Position numbers and translations under genes: made by a program. The notes below the pieces were generated by a model. It was not told the origin of the DNA and did no database searches. It saw only the letters and a program-made list of their open reading frames with translations. DNA of 63,412 nt from Terriglobia bacterium (lineage in GTDB: Bacteria > Acidobacteriota > Terriglobia > Terriglobales > Acidobacteriaceae), in NCBI GenBank assembly GCA_032252755.1, contig JAVUPY010000080.1:1-63412 (forward strand). Reading direction: 5' to 3'. Positions 16,235-26,028 of the stretch are shown one piece after another (within the stretch, counting starts at the first letter, position 1; every line of letters starts with the position of its first letter).

Positions 16235-16808
16235 TAATCCTCTCCACGCACGCCTGCACCGGTTCTTCGGCGATCTCATCCACCAAACCGATCTCGAGCG
16301 CCTTCGCAGCGTGAATCTTCTCCGCTGCCAAAAACATCTCAAGCGCCTTGGCTTTCCCGACCAAGCGCGGCAACCTCTGCGTCCCGCCCCAACCGGTGAT
16401 CAATCCCAGCGCCGCGCCTCGATGCCCGAACACCGAATGCGGATGGGCGATGCGATAGCAACATGCGAGTGCCAGGTCGAACCCGCCGCCCATGCAATAC
16501 CCCCAGACAGCGGCATACGTCGGAGCAGGGAAGTTCGCGACGGTATTCATCAGCGCCTGGCCCATGGCCGCAAACTCATACGCCTCGACCCCGGTGAGCG
16601 CGGCGATCTCATTCAAATCTGCGCCTGCCGAGAAGAAATGCTTATTCCCAGTGATGATCAGTGGCTTCGGATTCACCTCTCGCGCCAGTTCTTGCGTGAC
16701 CGTGGTGAGTGCCTTCACGCGCAACCGGGTCAGGCGGTTTGTTTCGTCACCGCTCAGTCGCAAGACATTGGCGGACTCTCGTGATTCGAGTTCGTAGAAG
16801 GTCACCAC
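16203..16808 (-). CDS. Short enoyl-CoA hydratase/isomerase family protein, repeat-derived C-terminus
   Basis: A crotonase-fold protein of 201 residues that starts at a GTG. The oxyanion segments are present: KHFFSAGADLNEI and AAVWGYCMGGGFDLALAC. The usual family length is about 255-265; here the C-terminal helical part, which normally covers the active site and makes the trimer, is missing. The last ten residues (TTKARRHEEI) are encoded by an intergenic-type repeat. Either this is a genuinely short member or its 3' end was replaced by the repeat. It lies upstream of the carboxyltransferase gene and could be the leucine-pathway hydratase. Confidence 0.82.
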   Translation of the reverse strand: MVTFYELESRESANVLRLSGDETNRLTRLRVKALTTVTQELAREVNPKPLIITGNKHFFSAGADLNEIAALTGVEAYEFAAMGQALMNTVANFPAPTYAAVWGYCMGGGFDLALACCYRIAHPHSVFGHRGAALGLITGWGGTQRLPRLVGKAKALEMFLAAEKIHAAKALEIGLVDEIAEEPVQACVERITTKARRHEEI

Positions 16809-16915
16809 TGCGGAATCATATCGGGCGAAGGTCGGTTTCGCGAATTTCGAATTGCGTTTTTACTAATTGCTAATTGCCCGACTTCAAGTTTGCCTTTTGC
16901 GTTCGCCCGATTCCC

Positions 16916-17881
16916 TCACGCCGTCTTTCGTTCCCGCTCTGCCGGCCTCTCCAACTCCCCACGATCCCACTTCGCCAGCGTCGCCCCCGCCTCATAGGTG
17001 CTCTCACAGAACTCCAGCAACGTCGCTCGCGGGTCTGCCGACTCCCGCACGTCGTCATACTTCAGCAGGAACTCGCCTAGTTCTTTGTGATAGAAGGCAC
17101 GGTTCGGCCGGACTTTCGCTTCGGCGAATCCTTCCGGCGCCGGTGCCGCATACGCGTAGAACGCGGGATACTCCAGCACTGGCCCCCATGCCGACTCGCC
17201 ACCGGGCCACCAACCCGCGCTGATGACTTCATGTGAATATGCTTCGCGGGTTATCGCGTCCGCACCGTCCTTCTCCGGCGCGCGGCGCCCTGAGAAACGC
17301 GTAACTGCGAGATCGAAGCTTCCCCAGAAGAAATGCACCGGGCTCGACTTGCCAATGAACCGTCCGCGGAACTCCTCGAAGATCGGCTCGATCGTCTGAA
17401 GCACGCGTGAGAATCGCTCCACGGCCTCGCGATCATAGCTCGCGTGTTTCGTGTCCTGCTCGAACGGAATCGGGTTCGGCACCTCGACCGGCATCGTCCA
17501 GATGCGCACATCGATCTTCAGCTTTTTCAGCGCCGACTCGAACTCGCGATAAAAATCTGCCACGGTGCGCGGATACATCCCGATCTTCACCTTGCGCCGA
17601 TCATTGCACTCCAGCACCAGCGCGTGCTCCTGGAAGTCAAACGTCGCCTGCACCACGCAATCGCCATACGGCATTGCCCCGGTCGTCAGCCCCTGCGACG
17701 AAACGTACAGCGGCACGTGCCACCAGTGATTCACCGGCGGGGCCAGCCGCAAGCGCAACTTCCCCACCATCTGCGTCCACATGTGCAGCGTTTGCAAGGT
17801 AGGCTTCCACTCCTTGAGCGGCAGCGGTGGCCAGACATTCGGAGTTGCAAAAAAATTCGGAGTTATGGAAGAGGAAACCAT
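16916..17881 (-). CDS. DUF5996 family protein
   Basis: A 321-residue protein with the features of DUF5996: WPPLPLKEWKPTLQTLHMWTQ at the start, the HWWHVPLYVS segment, VHFFWGSFDLAVTRFSGR in the middle, and SAGWWPGG followed by FYAYAAPAPEGF near the end. The biochemical role is unknown. The ATG at 17881 is preceded by GTGGGGG, whereas a GTG at 17896 adds five residues. It is the first gene of the minus-strand catabolic run, but its link to acyl-CoA metabolism is not evident. Confidence 0.85.
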   Translation of the reverse strand: MVSSSITPNFFATPNVWPPLPLKEWKPTLQTLHMWTQMVGKLRLRLAPPVNHWWHVPLYVSSQGLTTGAMPYGDCVVQATFDFQEHALVLECNDRRKVKIGMYPRTVADFYREFESALKKLKIDVRIWTMPVEVPNPIPFEQDTKHASYDREAVERFSRVLQTIEPIFEEFRGRFIGKSSPVHFFWGSFDLAVTRFSGRRAPEKDGADAITREAYSHEVISAGWWPGGESAWGPVLEYPAFYAYAAPAPEGFAEAKVRPNRAFYHKELGEFLLKYDDVRESADPRATLLEFCESTYEAGATLAKWDRGELERPAERERKTA

Positions 17882-17962
17882 GGCATACCCCCACACAAGA
17901 GGATGCCTATCTTACTGCATCAGGCGGTCAATGAAGGTGCCGTCACGAACTCCCCAAGTGCG

Positions 17963-18004
17963 AATAGCCCCACACCTGCAGGTTTCAGCAGAAGTGGGGC
18001 TATT
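17963..18004. repeat. REP-like hairpin, copy C
   Basis: Arms AATAGCCCCACACCTGC and GCAGAAGTGGGGCTATT pair over 17 positions with two mismatches, around the loop AGGTTTCA. It lies in the 157-nt gap between the OPT transporter stop and the DUF5996 start. The CTGC/GCAG neck and the TTTCA loop end match copy B at 4863. Confidence 0.65.
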
Positions 18005-18038
18005 CCGAGCAGTCGAATTGTTGTGAACTGCAAATCGC

Positions 18039-20066
18039 CTACATGACTGCTGTCGGCGGTGCCGGTTCGTCCGGACTGCCGGCATTGGCCAGCGGAACGC
18101 GGATCATCACCGTCGCAATCACAACCAGGGCGATCAGGCCGTAGATCCAATTTGGATGGTCCATAATTGACCACAACTGGCGGCCGCTGCCGACGATTCC
18201 CGCGATTACCAATCCGCAGAGCGCTTCGCCCGCGATCAGTCCTGAAGCGGTCAGCACTCCGGCGTTCTCTACGCGCGCCTTCTGTGCGTCGTTCAGTTTG
18301 GCACGGTCGCGCAACTTGTCGGTAATCCAACGCAGGATGCCACCGACAAAGATCGCGAACGTCGTTCCCAGCGGCAGGTACATGCCCACGGAGAACAGCA
18401 TCGGGCTCCTCACTTCGATCATGATCAGCGCAAAGCCCATCAGGATGCCGACGATTACCAGCGGCCACGCCATGTTGCCACCGACGATTCCCTGCGCCAG
18501 CATCGCCATCAAGCCGGCCTGTGGAGCAGGAAGAGCCGCGCTGCCGAAGTGATACGCCTTGTCGAGTATTGCCAGCGGGAAGAACAGAACCAACGATGCC
18601 ACAACGATCCCAAGCAGGTCGCCAATCTGCATCTTCGACGGAGTGCCGCCGAGAATGTGCCCAACCTTGAGGTCCTGCAGCATTTCGCCGGCGACCGCGG
18701 ACGAGACGCAAACCACGGCCGCGACGCCGAGCACCGCGGTCACGCCGCCAATTCCCGAAACGCCGAGCGCCACCATCAGCAGCGCTGCAACCACCAGCGT
18801 GCACAGAGTCAGGCCGGATACCGGGTTGTTCGACGAGCCGATCATGCCCACCAGGTTGCCGCTGACCGCCGCGAAGAAGAACCCGAGAATCACCATCACG
18901 ACCGCGGCGACGACTGCACCCGCAATAATCTTGTTGCTCGCCAGGCCACCGGCGCCCGAAATGAAGAAGTAGTACAGCGCGATCATCGCGATGAGTACCA
19001 ACGCAATGCCGGCGAAGACGACCTTGGAGTTCAAATCGCGCTGCGTGCGGTCGGTCGCCTCATGTGCCTGGGCCGATTTCTTCAAGTCCGAAACCGCTCG
19101 CCCAATGCCGATGCCGAGTTGTTTGCGCATTTTGAACAGCGTGTAGCAGGCGCCCACCAACATGCCTCCGACGGCGATCGGCCGGACGATCGAGAAATAG
19201 ATGGAGCCGGCAATCGTCGGCCACGGAATCTGTGCACCCGTGGCGGGCTGCATGTACGGTCCAAGGATGTAGGTCAAGAGTGGAACCAGCAGGCCCCACG
19301 CCAGCACGCCGCCGGCGAAGTTCAGTGCCGCCAGCCGTGGTCCAATGATGTATCCCACGCCAAGGTAAGCGGGCGAGATATCCGGCCAACTGAAGGTTGT
19401 CGCACCGCCGGTTACGGTAGTCCCGACATTCGGGTTCGTTGCGGTACGCAGCAACAGTTTCTTACCAACTGCGCTGATGTTGAACACCACCGTTCGCGAG
19501 AACGCAAACAGGTTGATCTGGCTCAGGAAATAGAACACCGCGCCGAATCCCATGTTCGCAAACAGGATCTTCGCGGCCTTGCTCCCCTGTTGTCCGGCCT
19601 TGTGAATCTGCGAGGCTGCCACCGACTCGGGATACGGAAGCTCCGGATCTTCGACCATCACGCGCCGCAGCAACGTAACGAAGAGAATGCCCAGCGTGCC
19701 GCCGATCGCCATGAGCGCGACGGATTGCCAGTACTTCGCTGCGGTGAGTCCCGGCCAGATTCCGGCGAGGACGAATGCCGGTATTGTGAACACGGCGCCC
19801 GCAGCCACCGACTCACCGATGGAGCCGATGGTTCGGGCGATGTTTTCTTCCAGCAGCGAGCCTTTGAAAATCCTGAGAATGGACATGCCGATCACGGCAG
19901 CCGGATAAGTAGCCGCGATTGTCATACCGGCCTTGAGGCCCAGGTAAGCGTTGGCCGCGCCTAGAATCGCGGTCATGATTAGGCCGAGGATGATCGCCCG
20001 GAGCGTAAACTCCTTCATCGGCATGTCAGCGGGAACATAGGGACGATATTGTTGTGGGGAGCTCAT
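18039..20066 (-). CDS. OPT family oligopeptide transporter
   Basis: A 675-residue polytopic membrane protein of the OPT family, which imports peptides or metal-chelate siderophores by proton symport. About 14-16 hydrophobic segments are visible, starting at FTLRAIILGLIMTAILGAAN near residue 20. The NAYLGLKAGMTIAATYPAAV segment is a family hallmark. The ATG at 20066 gives MSSPQQYRPYVP; upstream residues to 20120 are unlikely. It stands alone on the minus strand, divergent from comF with about 165 nt between. The substrate cannot be told from sequence. Confidence 0.92.
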   Translation of the reverse strand: MSSPQQYRPYVPADMPMKEFTLRAIILGLIMTAILGAANAYLGLKAGMTIAATYPAAVIGMSILRIFKGSLLEENIARTIGSIGESVAAGAVFTIPAFVLAGIWPGLTAAKYWQSVALMAIGGTLGILFVTLLRRVMVEDPELPYPESVAASQIHKAGQQGSKAAKILFANMGFGAVFYFLSQINLFAFSRTVVFNISAVGKKLLLRTATNPNVGTTVTGGATTFSWPDISPAYLGVGYIIGPRLAALNFAGGVLAWGLLVPLLTYILGPYMQPATGAQIPWPTIAGSIYFSIVRPIAVGGMLVGACYTLFKMRKQLGIGIGRAVSDLKKSAQAHEATDRTQRDLNSKVVFAGIALVLIAMIALYYFFISGAGGLASNKIIAGAVVAAVVMVILGFFFAAVSGNLVGMIGSSNNPVSGLTLCTLVVAALLMVALGVSGIGGVTAVLGVAAVVCVSSAVAGEMLQDLKVGHILGGTPSKMQIGDLLGIVVASLVLFFPLAILDKAYHFGSAALPAPQAGLMAMLAQGIVGGNMAWPLVIVGILMGFALIMIEVRSPMLFSVGMYLPLGTTFAIFVGGILRWITDKLRDRAKLNDAQKARVENAGVLTASGLIAGEALCGLVIAGIVGSGRQLWSIMDHPNWIYGLIALVVIATVMIRVPLANAGSPDEPAPPTAVM

Positions 20067-20233
20067 GAAAACAGGTCCTTTATACGTGTTGTAGACACGA
20101 CTAACAGGGAACCCGCGCAAAGTAGCACGCCGCTGAGCATTATTACAAGTGCGTAAAACCTGTGCCGTCGTGACGATGCGCTATTCAGTCGCGAAGGGAA
20201 CCGGTGTATACTTGAACCACGTTCCCGCCGAAG

Positions 20234-21175
20234 ATGCAGTTTTCGGTGCTTCGGGCCGCTCCCGAAGCGGACGGTAAGGAGGTCGTCTTCAGCAGTAGCG
20301 GAGACCGAACTCGGGCCGATGGGGTCCAGGCGCCACCCGGAAGGCCTCTTATTGCCAATACGCTGAACGCCTTGTTCGGCAGCCTATATAGCGCTCTCTT
20401 CCCGTCCGATTGCCGTCTCTGTTCCACACCCCTGAATACAGTTTCGCGCCTGCCGGTGTGTGAGGCCTGCGTAAACCGGATAGAACAGATGCCCGCCGAC
20501 CGTTGTCGCGCCTGCGGAGACCTGTTCCCCGTTGGCTATCAGTCCTCGACCGACCTTTGCCCGGACTGCGCTTTTGAGGCACCGCCATTCGAGCGCGCCG
20601 CCGCTTACGGTCCCTACACAGGTGGGCTGCGCGAACTAATTCATCTTTTGAAGTATGAACAGATCAAACCCGCGGCCAAGGTTCTCGGCCGCATGTTGTC
20701 AGAGGCCGCCAACACCCTGGAATTGCGTGGAGAGGTGATCGTGATCCCCGTTCCCCTGCACGCCGCCAAGTTGCGACAGCGAAGCTTTAACCAGTCAGAG
20801 TTGATCGCGAAAGAGGCGCTGCGGCATCTACATGGATATCAGAACGCGCATTTCACCCTGGAAGTCGCGCTCATGAAACGGCGTCGCGATACGCCGTCGC
20901 AGGTTGGAATGACACGCGAAGAGCGCGCCGCAAACCTGCGTGGAGCCTTCGGTGTGACCTCGCGTTCGCGTATTCGGGGCCAACAAGTTCTCCTGGTCGA
21001 TGACGTTCTCACGACCGGTGCGACCGTTGCCGAGTGTACGCGTGTGCTGCGGCGCGGGGGCGCGAAACACATTTGGGTGGCGACGGTGGCGCGAGCGGTG
21101 CGAGTGTCCGCGACTTTCGCCGAAGCAAGGGATTCTAATCAGCAAGCGCCGTTGGCGATAGCGGCGCGGGGATAA
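20234..21175 (+). CDS. comF: ComF family phosphoribosyltransferase-like protein
   Basis: A 313-residue ComF/GntX-type protein. The N-terminal half carries four CxxC pairs (CRLC, CEAC, CRAC, CPDC) typical of the ComF zinc finger. The C-terminal half has the PRPP loop as [14 protein letters not shown]. ComF proteins support DNA uptake in naturally competent bacteria and may be general phosphoribosyltransferases. The ComM-like helicase gene at 32306 is a second competence-related gene in the window. The N-terminal 55 residues are unusual, so the true start may be downstream of 20234. Confidence 0.9.
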   Translation: MQFSVLRAAPEADGKEVVFSSSGDRTRADGVQAPPGRPLIANTLNALFGSLYSALFPSDCRLCSTPLNTVSRLPVCEACVNRIEQMPADRCRACGDLFPVGYQSSTDLCPDCAFEAPPFERAAAYGPYTGGLRELIHLLKYEQIKPAAKVLGRMLSEAANTLELRGEVIVIPVPLHAAKLRQRSFNQSELIAKEALRHLHGYQNAHFTLEVALMKRRRDTPSQVGMTREERAANLRGAFGVTSRSRIRGQQVLLVDDVLTTGATVAECTRVLRRGGAKHIWVATVARAVRVSATFAEARDSNQQAPLAIAARG

Positions 21176-21179
21176 GGCC

Positions 21180-21770
21180 ATGTCTGCTGCTAGATCGGAG
21201 AGTCATAGATCACCGCGACACATGGAGTCGCATGTGCCCGCCGAAGTGCATTATTCGCCCATGCACGCTCCCGTTCTCGTGCTCAACGCTTCCTATGAGC
21301 CGATCAACGTCTGCGCCGCACGGCGCGCCATCGTGCTCGTGCTGAAGGGCGTTGCCATGACCGAAGAGGTGAATGGACACTTCCTGCACTCGACGCGCAT
21401 CTCCATGCGCGTGCCATCGGTCATTCGCCTGCTGGAATATCGCCGCATTCCGCACCAGACTCGCGCTCTCTCGCGCAAGAACATCCTTCTGCGTGATCGC
21501 AACACCTGCCAGTACTGCGGACTCGTTCTGCCGTCCTCGGATTTGACCCTCGATCACGTGATCCCGAGATCTCGCGGCGGGGCCTCAACCTGGGAAAATC
21601 TCGTAGCCTGCTGTCACGATTGCAACCGCGAGAAAGGCAACATGCTGCCTCATGAGGCTGGCATGAAGTTAATGCGTGAGCCTCGTCCGTTCACTCTCCA
21701 CACCAGCCGCCACATCATGCGAATGATGGGCCGGTCCGATGCCAAGTGGAGGAAGTATCTGTTTTATTAA
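21180..21770 (+). CDS. HNH endonuclease
   Basis: A 196-residue HNH protein of the widespread small-endonuclease class. It has an N-terminal [14 protein letters not shown] segment, a CQYC and later CCHDCN cysteine pair for structural zinc, and the nuclease core [20 protein letters not shown] containing the HNH histidine (DHV). It begins four bases after comF, so the two are likely cotranscribed. Internal starts at 21222 and 21261 (MHAPVLVL) would be closer to the usual family N-terminus. Whether it acts on its own DNA or foreign DNA is unknown. Confidence 0.9.
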   Translation: MSAARSESHRSPRHMESHVPAEVHYSPMHAPVLVLNASYEPINVCAARRAIVLVLKGVAMTEEVNGHFLHSTRISMRVPSVIRLLEYRRIPHQTRALSRKNILLRDRNTCQYCGLVLPSSDLTLDHVIPRSRGGASTWENLVACCHDCNREKGNMLPHEAGMKLMREPRPFTLHTSRHIMRMMGRSDAKWRKYLFY

Positions 21771-21943
21771 TGACTTATGTAGATATCGGAAGTCCCCATC
21801 CCGACGGTACCTTCGTGTAAGTAAATACTTTCATTTTGGCGAGTGTTTTCTGGGATACTAGGGTTCTTACTGACCGAAAGGTGCCACTTAGTACCGGGAT
21901 TTCAGGGTAGGAATTCTGGAATGGGAAAGGCAGGGCTAGCTCT

Positions 21944-24637
21944 ATGACGAAGCTTCCCCGCAGTACAGCGTTACTGATAGCCGCCCTCGTATTGATCATT
22001 GTCACGCCGGCCTTCGCCGGCGACCCCCCAGACCGCGTGTTGAGGCTCAAGTACATGAGCGGTCAAGTTTCGTTTCAACCCGGTGGCGTTGACGACTGGG
22101 TTGCCGCCACGATGAATCGGCCTCTTACAACTGCCGATCGCGTCTGGACCGACAAGGATTCTCGCGCCGAACTCACGCTCGCGACTGCCGCGTTGCGCAT
22201 GGACAGCGAGACCAGCCTCACGATCAGCAATCTCTCCGACAATACCGTGCAGCTCGAACTCGACCAGGGCGTGCTCAATGTCCACGTTCGCAGGATGTAC
22301 AACGGCGAAATCTACGAGATCGACACGCCGAACGTCGCTTTCACGCTCCTGAAGCCCGGAGACTATCGATTTGAAGTCGATGCCATTGGCGATACCACGA
22401 ACGTCATCGTTCGTCGCGGTAAGGGCGAAGGCAACGGCAACGGCCGTGGCGTAGAAGTCAAGTCCGGCGAAATGGCCCGCTTCGAGCACGGCAACACTCT
22501 GATGCACACAATGGCGGGAGCGCCACGTCCCGATGGCTTCGACGACTGGTGCGAGGTTCGCGACAAGCGTGAAGACCGCGCCCAATCTTTGCAGTATGTC
22601 TCCAGCGACGTGATCGGTTACGAAGACCTCGATGAATATGGCTATTGGCAGCCGGTTCCGACCTATGGCTATGTCTGGTATCCGCGCGGCGTGGCTGTTG
22701 GCTGGGCACCATATCGCTACGGACACTGGGCATGGATCGCGCCGTGGGGATGGACCTGGGTTGACGATTCGCCCTGGGGCTTTGCTCCGTTCCACTACGG
22801 CCGCTGGGTCTACACCTCATACGGCTGGGGCTGGTGTCCTGGACCGCGTCATTATCGACCGATTTACGCGCCCGCATTGGTCGCCTGGTTTGGCGGTTCC
22901 GGTTGGGGCGTCGGAATGTCCTTCGGCGGTCCTGCGGTTGGCTGGGTTCCGCTGGGCTGGGGTGAACCATACTATCCGTACTATCGCGTCAGTCGCGGAT
23001 ATTTCCGCAACGTCAACATCTACAACACGCATATCACCAACATCACGGTGATCGAGAACAACTACTACAATCGCCGCGGACGAGAGTTCCAAAACGTCCA
23101 CTACGTGAACCAGCAGCACGGCTTTTCTGCGGTGAACACGGGAACGCTGCAGCACGGACGTCCCGTGGCCCGCGACCTGGTACGGGTTTCGGATCACGAT
23201 TTCAAGGGCGGGCACTTCATGCGTTCCGTCGATGTCACGCCGACGCGTGCGGCCGTGCTGGGTGGACGTGAAAACGCTCCGGCGGCAATTCCTCCTCACC
23301 GAGCGAATCGTCCCGTTGTTTCGAAGATGACGCCGCCTGCGCGTCCCGCAAAATTCGAGGACCGCTTCCCTTCCGCGGATCGCAACCCGGGCATGGTTGG
23401 AAACAGAGAAGCGAACGGGCGCCGCAACAGCCCTGATAACCGTCCGGCAGCAAATCCCGGCAACGGGGTCTCGGTTACCCCGGCAGAAGCGGCTCGGCCT
23501 TCAAACGGCAACATTCATCGCCCGTCGGTTGGCGAGCGCCCCGGCAATCCCGGCGCGAACCGTTCGATGGATGCCAATAACGGTCAACCCGGCAACGCGC
23601 CCGGTCACGTCGTCCCGCGTCCTCCCGAACGTTCGCCCCGTGTGATCAACATGGACGGCAACGCCGGCGAGAACGCCTCGAACGATCGTGGCCCGACTCG
23701 CGCCGTCCATTCGCCAAACGCGCCTGCGAACGAGCACTACGTACCACGTCCGCCCGAGCGTCAACGAATAGACGCGCAGGGGAACTCGGGGCGCCAGGAC
23801 AACGCAACTCCGCCACCCGAGATGCGTCGCAGTTCTCAACCGTCGGAAGCGAACCGCACGCCGCAGAACGGCCGATCCCCGGTGTTCGACCGCAACAACG
23901 CGAACGATCAAGCCGACTCTGCGACACAACGCAACGTGCCGCGTCCCGCGGAGAACAATGCTGTTCGCAACGAAAACCGCGCACCGGCAAACGTCGAGCG
24001 TCCAACTGTTGAACGCAACGCCTCTCCTCGAAGCGAACCCGCCGTAGAGCGCCGTTCGGTTCAGGAGAATCGTCCGGCGCACAGCGTAGAACGCGCACCG
24101 AAGACTGAACACAACGTTCAGCGCCCATCGGAAAACAAACCGGCGAAGGGCGATGCGGGAAAGCGTTCGTCGCTCCGCCCGTATCCTTCGCCGTATTCCG
24201 ACTCCGGATCGTACTCGGTTCGCCCGGCGTCTTATTCTCCGCGTCAGAGCTTCTCTTCGGCGAGAGCGTCCTCGTTCTCGCCCAGGTCTGACTACTCGAC
24301 GCAATATGGAAACAACTCACGCATGGATCGGCCGGCTTACTCCCGGCCGAGTTCTTCTTACGCACGATCGTATTCGCGTAGCTATTCGTCTCCCAGCTAT
24401 TCACGGTCCGAAGCGCCGCGCGCCACGTACTCGCGTTCGACACCTTCTTACAGCAGCCCACGTGCCTACAGCAGCGGCCGCTCTTATAGCGGGTCGCGCG
24501 CCTATAGCACCGGACGGTCCTACAGCGCTGGTTCCTATGCTGGTCGTTCCTACGGAGGTGGCGGTGGACATTCCTACGGAGGTGGTGGATCCCACGCAGC
24601 GCGCTCTTCTGGTGGCGCTGTCGGCCGACGACATTGA
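21944..24637 (+). CDS. Secreted FecR-domain/DUF6600 protein with long low-complexity tail
   Basis: An exported 897-residue protein. It has a signal peptide (residues 1-25), then a FecR-like beta domain (about 30-185, YMSGQVSFQPGG onward). A Trp/Tyr/Gly-rich DUF6600-type repeat region follows at about 215-345 (GYWQPVPTYGYVWYP, WGWTWVDDSPWGFAPFHYGRW). The remaining 500 residues are Pro/Asn/Arg-rich and end in a Ser/Tyr/Gly tail (YSRSYSSPSYSRS, GRSYGGGGG). It is likely an envelope or surface protein; the tail looks disordered. A GTAAGTA motif lies 121 nt upstream of the ATG. I found nothing else in 21771-21943. Confidence 0.83.
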   Translation: MTKLPRSTALLIAALVLIIVTPAFAGDPPDRVLRLKYMSGQVSFQPGGVDDWVAATMNRPLTTADRVWTDKDSRAELTLATAALRMDSETSLTISNLSDNTVQLELDQGVLNVHVRRMYNGEIYEIDTPNVAFTLLKPGDYRFEVDAIGDTTNVIVRRGKGEGNGNGRGVEVKSGEMARFEHGNTLMHTMAGAPRPDGFDDWCEVRDKREDRAQSLQYVSSDVIGYEDLDEYGYWQPVPTYGYVWYPRGVAVGWAPYRYGHWAWIAPWGWTWVDDSPWGFAPFHYGRWVYTSYGWGWCPGPRHYRPIYAPALVAWFGGSGWGVGMSFGGPAVGWVPLGWGEPYYPYYRVSRGYFRNVNIYNTHITNITVIENNYYNRRGREFQNVHYVNQQHGFSAVNTGTLQHGRPVARDLVRVSDHDFKGGHFMRSVDVTPTRAAVLGGRENAPAAIPPHRANRPVVSKMTPPARPAKFEDRFPSADRNPGMVGNREANGRRNSPDNRPAANPGNGVSVTPAEAARPSNGNIHRPSVGERPGNPGANRSMDANNGQPGNAPGHVVPRPPERSPRVINMDGNAGENASNDRGPTRAVHSPNAPANEHYVPRPPERQRIDAQGNSGRQDNATPPPEMRRSSQPSEANRTPQNGRSPVFDRNNANDQADSATQRNVPRPAENNAVRNENRAPANVERPTVERNASPRSEPAVERRSVQENRPAHSVERAPKTEHNVQRPSENKPAKGDAGKRSSLRPYPSPYSDSGSYSVRPASYSPRQSFSSARASSFSPRSDYSTQYGNNSRMDRPAYSRPSSSYARSYSRSYSSPSYSRSEAPRATYSRSTPSYSSPRAYSSGRSYSGSRAYSTGRSYSAGSYAGRSYGGGGGHSYGGGGSHAARSSGGAVGRRH

Positions 24638-24941
24638 GAACCCGGTGATGTGCTGAATCATCAGCGCCGCTAGCGACGAATTTCGCGTCTGTATGTAAAT
24701 TCAGGTGCAGGAAATTTTTTCCCAAGCAGGTCGATGCGTAGAGTTGGTATCTGTGTTCCAACTCAGCGCCGTTCAGCCGACGTTCCTGTTTGCGCTTCAT
24801 ACCGCCTCTGTTCCCAATTCCAATGACTTAGGGCGCTTCCGGCCCATTTCAGAGATGGCAACCCAACTGCTCTTAGAAGTGTGATTGCCAGACCCTCTCT
24901 GGCTTCGATCCTCGTAACCAAAACAGCGAGTTGGAGCGTAG

Positions 24942-25961
24942 ATGGCCGAAAATATCATGGACCAGATAGTTGCCGCATTGCGGCAGGATGGTGCCAGCCA
25001 CTATCCCGGGCGCGGCGAGTTGCGCAACGTACGAGTGGTGGGGCACACACCCAAATCCGACCACTACATTTATGACATCGTGATCGATTTCGCGGACGGC
25101 AGCGAACGCGTCGCAGCCAAGGTCTACCGCGGCTCCAAAACCGGTCCGGGAACGGCCCGGGCCATGGCCGAACTGGAAGCCGACAATCTGCGTACGGTTC
25201 ACGAAATTTTCACCCGTAAGAAGCTGGCGGGAATTCCGCGCCCCATCGGCGACTTTGCCGAAATCGGTGCCGTAGTCGCCGAAAAACTTCCCGGCGTGCC
25301 GTTGCAATCCATCATCATGAAGGCCGCGCTGCTGCCCTCGTACTCCGACCTCGGGATGCTGCGCGAATCCGCCAGGGCCACCGGCGAGTGGCTGCGACGC
25401 TTTCACAAAGCAACTGCCGATATGCCCGCTCCATTTGACGGTGCCGGTCTCATGGGAGACCTCGAGAAGCTCTGCGCCAACTGCCGCACCTCGGGACTGG
25501 ACGAGGGCTCGGTGCGAACGATTCTGAGCGGTACGAAGTCGATCCTCGCACATTCGCGAAAGGCGCTGCCATGCTCGGTCGTTCTGAATGACTTTACGCC
25601 ACTCAACGTGATGGTGGCTGAAAACGGCATCGGCTTTGCCGACCTCGCGAAAATGAGCAAAGGCGGCAATTCGTTCCAGGACGTGGCACTATTCCTCGCA
25701 TCGGTCGAAGCGCTCGAAAAGTATCCGTTCTGCAACCGAGCCATCACTGCCGAACTGCAACAGCAATTTCTCGATGCTTACGGCATCTCGCAGCAGGAGG
25801 AGCAGGTACTCCGCGTGTTCAAGATGAAGGCCCTGCTTTCGATGTTCGCGCAGGGCCGCGGCTTGAAAGAAAGCGCCGTGCGCAAGAAAGTGATGTGGGC
25901 CACGGTGATGAAGCGCTTCATTGCTCAGGCTGCGGAGAGGTCTCTTTCTCCGGCAGCGTAG
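24942..25961 (+). CDS. Aminoglycoside-phosphotransferase-like kinase
   Basis: A 339-residue protein with the APH/choline-kinase fold. The N-lobe has the Lys in VAAKVYRG, and the catalytic loop is LNDFTPLNVMV, keeping the catalytic Asp and Asn, although the preceding residue is Asn rather than His. The metal-binding strand reads GFADLAK in place of the usual DxD. GGAG lies upstream of the ATG. The 304-nt gap before it (24638-24941) holds only a weak GCTGA/TCAGC hairpin. It ends close to a terminator shared with the convergent FecR-like gene. The substrate is unknown; resistance should not be assumed. Confidence 0.82.
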   Translation: MAENIMDQIVAALRQDGASHYPGRGELRNVRVVGHTPKSDHYIYDIVIDFADGSERVAAKVYRGSKTGPGTARAMAELEADNLRTVHEIFTRKKLAGIPRPIGDFAEIGAVVAEKLPGVPLQSIIMKAALLPSYSDLGMLRESARATGEWLRRFHKATADMPAPFDGAGLMGDLEKLCANCRTSGLDEGSVRTILSGTKSILAHSRKALPCSVVLNDFTPLNVMVAENGIGFADLAKMSKGGNSFQDVALFLASVEALEKYPFCNRAITAELQQQFLDAYGISQQEEQVLRVFKMKALLSMFAQGRGLKESAVRKKVMWATVMKRFIAQAAERSLSPAA

Positions 25962-25980
25962 ACCCGTGTTTATAAACAGC

Positions 25981-26012
25981 GAGGCCGCCTGGACAACGGG
26001 CGGCCTCTTCAT
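25981..26012. terminator. Bidirectional-looking terminator hairpin
   Basis: GAGGCCGCC and GGCGGCCTC form a perfect 9-bp stem around a 9-nt loop, followed by TTCATTT. It lies between two convergent genes, the APH-like kinase (ending 25961) and the FecR-like gene (ending 26029). A short T-rich tract follows on the plus strand; the minus-strand side is less T-rich. Confidence 0.75.
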
Positions 26013-26028
26013 TTGCCATCGGAATCGC

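Noticed and set aside
24652-24665. GCTGA/TCAGC hairpin after the FecR/DUF6600 gene as a terminator
   Set aside because: Five-base stem and no T-run; too weak.
24942-25961. Aminoglycoside resistance gene
   Set aside because: Only the fold is shared; the motifs differ and there is no mobile or resistance context.
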